From CAYMDS01 sp964576705 (GTDB taxonomy: Bacteria > Patescibacteriota > Microgenomatia > Levybacterales > UBA12049), in assembly GCA_964576705.1 (NCBI GenBank), contig CAZNVI010000022.1:1-17406 (forward strand): DNA of 17,406 nucleotides, in the 5' to 3' direction. Below the pieces are notes generated by a model that was not told where the DNA came from, searched no databases, and saw only the letters and a program-made list of their open reading frames with translations. Shown piece by piece: positions 14,526 to 17,406 of the stretch (position 1 is its first letter; every line of letters starts with the position of its first letter). Position numbers and translations under genes: made by a program.

Positions 14526-14558
14526 AATCTAAATTATACAGTAAAGCTTGTCAAGCTT
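14526..14558 (-). promoter_or_regulatory. Promoter region of the surface-protein gene with palindrome
   Basis: On the minus strand TTGACA (14549-14554) is followed after 17 nt by TAGATT (14526-14531). A perfect TATAAT at 14533-14538 is an alternative -10, with TGCAAG (14556-14561) as its -35. The 15-bp palindrome AAGCTTGTCAAGCTT (14544-14558) has 7-bp arms and a 1-nt centre and overlaps the -35 area, so it is an operator candidate rather than a hairpin. Confidence 0.5.
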
Positions 14559-14661
14559 GCAGCCTCTATTATTCGAGCAAAAAGAAAATTAAAATTTGCA
14601 GCTATGATTACTCTCTATAGCTTGAGGAATAGATATGATTCATAGATTATCCATACTTGAC

Positions 14662-14690
14662 TTGAAGCGTTAAGAAATCTATCGTAGACT
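14662..14690 (+). promoter_or_regulatory. Possible promoter of the pilin-like gene
   Basis: TTGAAG (14662-14667), a 17-nt spacer and TAGACT (14685-14690), ending 7 nt before the ATG at 14698. The boxes are moderate matches. The -35 and spacer lie between the inverted-repeat arms ATAGATT (14642-14648) and AATCTAT (14676-14682). The 190-nt divergent gap 14508-14697 holds nothing else recognisable. Confidence 0.35.
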
Positions 14691-14697
14691 ATATACA

Positions 14698-16071
14698 ATG
14701 CGATTATTAAAAGTGATTAAGAAAAAATATCATGGCATGGATAGGGGTGTCGCGAATCTTGAACTCCTTATGGTTTTAGCCATAATAGGACTCTTTAGCT
14801 TAGTTTTAGTATTTGGATTTAATAACTTTCCTTCCACGGACAATCAGTTGCCGCCGGGTTATTCCTGCTGCGATTCTGGTAACGGGGAATTATGTACGCC
14901 AAATTTAGATAAAAAGTTAAATATTAAAGTAAATAATATTGATACAGAATATCACTTATTAAAAACCGGAATTAAGTTTATAGAAGGTAGTATTCACTTA
15001 GAACCTCTTGGAATTTCGAATGTGATTACCAGCTTACCGTCAGGACATGTTGTATATATAAACAATGTAAGCGGAAAGACGCCTCAGCAAGACATGTATG
15101 TGAGAGCAGGAGGGCTTTGTGCGATTCATGGAGAAAGACAAGATCCCATGGATATAATTTTCGCCAGAAATCTTTCGGAAGGATGCCAAGCGATACCGAA
15201 TGAAGAGATAGTATATGTATGTACCAAAGGATGCGATGTTAATACTCAAGTTGAGCTGGATTGGGAATTCGATGCATACTTTCGAGCAAATGATATAGAA
15301 ACTCCGGGGATACCTGAGGCTATTAAAAGCTGCGAAGGACCTACTGGTGCAGAAATAACATACGGAGCACAAAGGCTCATAAACTTACCAAGTCCATCCG
15401 GCGCAAAACAAGACTTACAACTTGAAACTTTCTATGCCGAAAGTGCTAATATCATAGCGAACTGGTTTTCTCCGTATTGCAAGCCTGCCATTTATCTTTA
15501 TCCTGAAGAAGAATCGTCTATACATGTACGAATTGCACCGTTAGGAAAGATGCTTTTGACGATCCCTGAATATCCTGCGGCAGGGTGGAAAGTAAAAGCG
15601 TCACCAAATGGTGATATTTATCATAATAATATCCGCTTTGATTATCTCTTTTATGAAGCATCTATCCCTGATGATAAAATAGTGCTTCCTAAAGAAGGGT
15701 TTGTGGTTCCATTTTCGGATTTGAATGATTTCCTCCCAAATTTAGTTAAAAAACTAGGCCTCAACGAAAAAGAAACTAAACAATTCACAGAATATTGGCT
15801 GAAAGTACTACCTGAATCGCGATATTATCAGATAAAGATTGTTGAGCAGTTAATACTTGGAGAAATTTCACCTCTTTATATCATTCCAGCACCCAAAACA
15901 AGTATTCGCGTTACGCTTCATTTCATGCCTTTACAGAAAAAGATAGATCTTTTTGAGCCAGCTATTGTTACTCCGGAAAGAAAAGGATTCACTGTGGTCG
16001 AGTGGGGAGGAATTTTCAAAACTAACCCGCCAGCTAACGGAGAGAAATATAATTTCTCTTGCTTCATGTAG
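14698..16071 (+). CDS. Type IV pilin-like anchored protein with C-terminal KPAIYLYP domain (copy 1)
   Basis: This is a 457-residue exported protein of unknown function. The N-terminus is a class III signal: a basic leader ends at Gly17, then VANLELLMVLAIIGLFSLVLVFGF (18-41), with Glu22 at position +5 of the predicted mature protein, as prepilin peptidase substrates have. A Cys motif CCDSGNGELC (57-66) follows, then a middle domain ending in VYVCTKGC (172-179). The C-terminal domain begins at CKPAIYLYPEEE (261-272) and runs to about 445, with GW, FDYLFYEA, GFVV, YW and RVTLHF motifs. I recall proteins with this domain from CPR genomes but know no assigned function. A related gene starts 24 nt downstream. 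Residues 305-322 are encoded by DNA identical to the second copy. The length and Cys content are unlike a major pilin; a minor pilin or surface-anchored binding protein is more likely. Confidence 0.75.
   Translation: MRLLKVIKKKYHGMDRGVANLELLMVLAIIGLFSLVLVFGFNNFPSTDNQLPPGYSCCDSGNGELCTPNLDKKLNIKVNNIDTEYHLLKTGIKFIEGSIHLEPLGISNVITSLPSGHVVYINNVSGKTPQQDMYVRAGGLCAIHGERQDPMDIIFARNLSEGCQAIPNEEIVYVCTKGCDVNTQVELDWEFDAYFRANDIETPGIPEAIKSCEGPTGAEITYGAQRLINLPSPSGAKQDLQLETFYAESANIIANWFSPYCKPAIYLYPEEESSIHVRIAPLGKMLLTIPEYPAAGWKVKASPNGDIYHNNIRFDYLFYEASIPDDKIVLPKEGFVVPFSDLNDFLPNLVKKLGLNEKETKQFTEYWLKVLPESRYYQIKIVEQLILGEISPLYIIPAPKTSIRVTLHFMPLQKKIDLFEPAIVTPERKGFTVVEWGGIFKTNPPANGEKYNFSCFM
15610..15665 (+). repeat. 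56-nt exact repeat, copy 1
   Basis: These 56 bases are identical to 17071-17126 in the neighbouring paralogue (offset 1461). They encode GDIYHNNIRFDYLFYEAS, and every synonymous position is identical, while flanking codons differ freely. Confidence 0.9.
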
Positions 16072-16095
16072 TTTTAGTTTAAATAATTTTACTTT

Positions 16096-17406
16096 ATGAT
16101 TATGACTAAGAAATCGAAGTGCAGAAAAATGGGGACGGGGCCCTCAAAAAAATTTAGATCTAATTTAAGACGAGGAAGAGTAGGCTTTGGTGTTATTGCC
16201 GTACTCACAGTAGTAGGTGTTATAAGTGTGGGCTTGGTTTTCGGTTTGAGACAGCTTTCTCCATATACCTCGTCAGAACTGGCTAACTATTTATGTTGTG
16301 ATACAGGGGATGGTGATATGTGTAAGCCTCGATTTGAAAAAACCATACAGGTGAGGTTCGCCAATAAATCTAACACCATGGTTGAATATGCGTTGTTAAA
16401 GAGCAATGTTAAGTTTTCAAAAGACTTTTTTCATATTGATCCACTCCCGTCAGCAGATGTATTAGGATTAGAGCCGAATCAATTCGTGTATCAGAATGGT
16501 GCGAGCGAAAATGAAATCGCTCAAAGACTTTATATCAGCGGGGATGTTCCGGAAAAAACATGTGATTATTTCCATGTGCCCAAAGTGCATCCGATGGATA
16601 CTATCCACGCAAATCTATACGACCTTGATGATGAAACAAATGAAATTTGTGAAGCGATTCCTGATGATGAATTGGTATACGTTTGTACGAAAGGATGCGA
16701 AGAAAATCAGCAGGTCGGGGATAGCGGTATATTTAGTGTGTATTTCCGAAGTAGTGACTATCCCTCTCCCGGAATTCCACGGACAGTTAAAAATTGCGTG
16801 AAGCCTTCAGAATCTCAAAGTATTGGTAGCGGACAAAAGATTATTGGTCTTCCAAGTCCTTCACAGCAACCTAATCTACAACTAGAAACTTTTTATGTAA
16901 AGCAGGATGCAGTGGTGGGAAATTGGGTGGCACCATACTGTAAGCCAGCTATTTATCTTTATCCTGAGACAGTTCTTCCAGTTAACGTAAAAGTAGAGCC
17001 AATTGGCCAAATGCTTGTTACAATTCCGCAATATCCTAAAGAGGGCTGGAATGTAGTAGCTTACCCATCAGGTGATATTTATCATAATAATATCCGCTTT
17101 GATTATCTCTTTTATGAAGCATCTATTCCCGATGAGGAAGTGACTCTCCCCACTGAAGGCTTTGTCATTGAATACGATTCTCTTGATACTTTTATCCCTG
17201 ATTTAGTAACAAAACTCGGTTTAAACAAGAAAGAAACAAAACAGTTTTCAGAGTACTGGCTAAGTGTTTTACCTAACTCCCCCTTTTACCAGATAAAGAT
17301 TGTGGAACAATCAACCCTTGGGACGATCTCGCCTTTATATCTTATTCCTTCTCCTGAAACAACCATCAGAGTAACACTTCATTTTACACCCTTGGAAAAA
17401 AAGCTA
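16096..17406 (+). CDS. Paralogue of the pilin-like KPAIYLYP protein (copy 2), truncated by window edge
   Basis: I translated this frame by hand; it is open to the last base, giving 437 residues. It begins MIMTKKSKCRK at 16096 (the ATG at 16102 is also possible). After a longer basic leader comes one hydrophobic segment, GFGVIAVLTVVGVISVGLVFGL. It lacks the Glu+5 of copy 1, so it may be a plain signal anchor rather than a prepilin peptidase substrate. The Cys motif CCDTGDGDMC, the VYVCTKGC motif and the C-terminal domain starting at CKPAIYLYPE (K283) follow in the same order as copy 1. By eye about two thirds of C-terminal-domain residues agree with copy 1, fewer in the middle domain. The 24-nt spacing suggests cotranscription; no convincing promoter was found in the gap. 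The two genes are a tandem duplication that has diverged mainly in the N-terminal half. Confidence 0.75.
   Translation, partial: MIMTKKSKCRKMGTGPSKKFRSNLRRGRVGFGVIAVLTVVGVISVGLVFGLRQLSPYTSSELANYLCCDTGDGDMCKPRFEKTIQVRFANKSNTMVEYALLKSNVKFSKDFFHIDPLPSADVLGLEPNQFVYQNGASENEIAQRLYISGDVPEKTCDYFHVPKVHPMDTIHANLYDLDDETNEICEAIPDDELVYVCTKGCEENQQVGDSGIFSVYFRSSDYPSPGIPRTVKNCVKPSESQSIGSGQKIIGLPSPSQQPNLQLETFYVKQDAVVGNWVAPYCKPAIYLYPETVLPVNVKVEPIGQMLVTIPQYPKEGWNVVAYPSGDIYHNNIRFDYLFYEASIPDEEVTLPTEGFVIEYDSLDTFIPDLVTKLGLNKKETKQFSEYWLSVLPNSPFYQIKIVEQSTLGTISPLYLIPSPETTIRVTLHFTPLEKKL
17071..17126 (+). repeat. 56-nt exact repeat, copy 2
   Basis: This is the second copy of 15610-15665. Identity breaks at 17127 (T against C at 15666) and just upstream at 17070 (A against T at 15609). 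Confidence 0.9.

Noticed and set aside
14544..14558. AAGCTTG/CAAGCTT as a transcription terminator
   Set aside because: The loop would be 1 nt and no U-tract follows on either strand; it fits an operator better.

Overview
The window most likely comes from a Candidate Phyla Radiation (Patescibacteria) genome, possibly Microgenomates. This is an inference from gene content, with no database search behind it. The pointers are a moderately AT-rich genome with short intergenic spaces, a stand-alone Lon-type ATPase with no protease domain, RNase J next to PNPase, secreted proteins with Pro/Thr-rich linkers, and a pilin-like protein carrying a C-terminal KPAIYLYP domain that I recall from such genomes. 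TGA acts as a normal stop (for example at the end of aclB), so the recoded codes of Gracilibacteria and Absconditabacteria do not apply. One run of 100 N (13265-13364) is a scaffold gap.

Layout. Positions 1-2622 (minus) hold aclB and aclA, the two subunits of ATP-citrate lyase; aclA runs off the left edge. Position 2700 (plus) starts a divergent GNAT acetyltransferase, and a 26-bp palindrome lies midway between the two promoters. Positions 3365-6240 (minus) hold greA-tdh-kbl: a transcript cleavage factor followed by the two-step threonine-to-glycine plus acetyl-CoA pathway. greA diverges from rpsO (6374, plus), and the two promoters share one -35 element. The greA leader carries an intrinsic-terminator-like hairpin. 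Positions 6374-12283 (plus) form an RNA-metabolism run: rpsO, pnp, the Lon-like ATPase and RNase J. Positions 12293-14507 (minus) hold a small membrane-anchored protein and a large membrane-anchored, Cys-rich surface protein interrupted by the gap. Positions 14698-17406 (plus) hold two tandem paralogues, one with a type IV pilin-like N-terminus; the second runs off the right edge.

How it fits together. ATP-citrate lyase (citrate to acetyl-CoA and oxaloacetate) and Tdh/Kbl (threonine to glycine and acetyl-CoA) both make cytosolic acetyl-CoA, which is unusual if the host has the reduced metabolism typical of CPR. The plus-strand run pairs the 3'-5' phosphorolytic enzyme PNPase with the 5'-end-processing enzyme RNase J. 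The right third is cell-surface material.

Two themes recur. First, several promoters have an extended -10 (TGn plus TATAAT-like) ending only 6-14 nt before the start codon, with no clear Shine-Dalgarno, so many mRNAs are probably leaderless or nearly so. Second, three intergenic gaps (kbl/tdh, rpsO/pnp, pnp/lon-like) each contain short degenerate units repeated with a fixed period (about 8, 10-11 and 9 nt) and arranged as inverted arrays. No gene-free stretch exceeds 300 bases. No tRNA, rRNA, CRISPR array or insertion sequence was seen.
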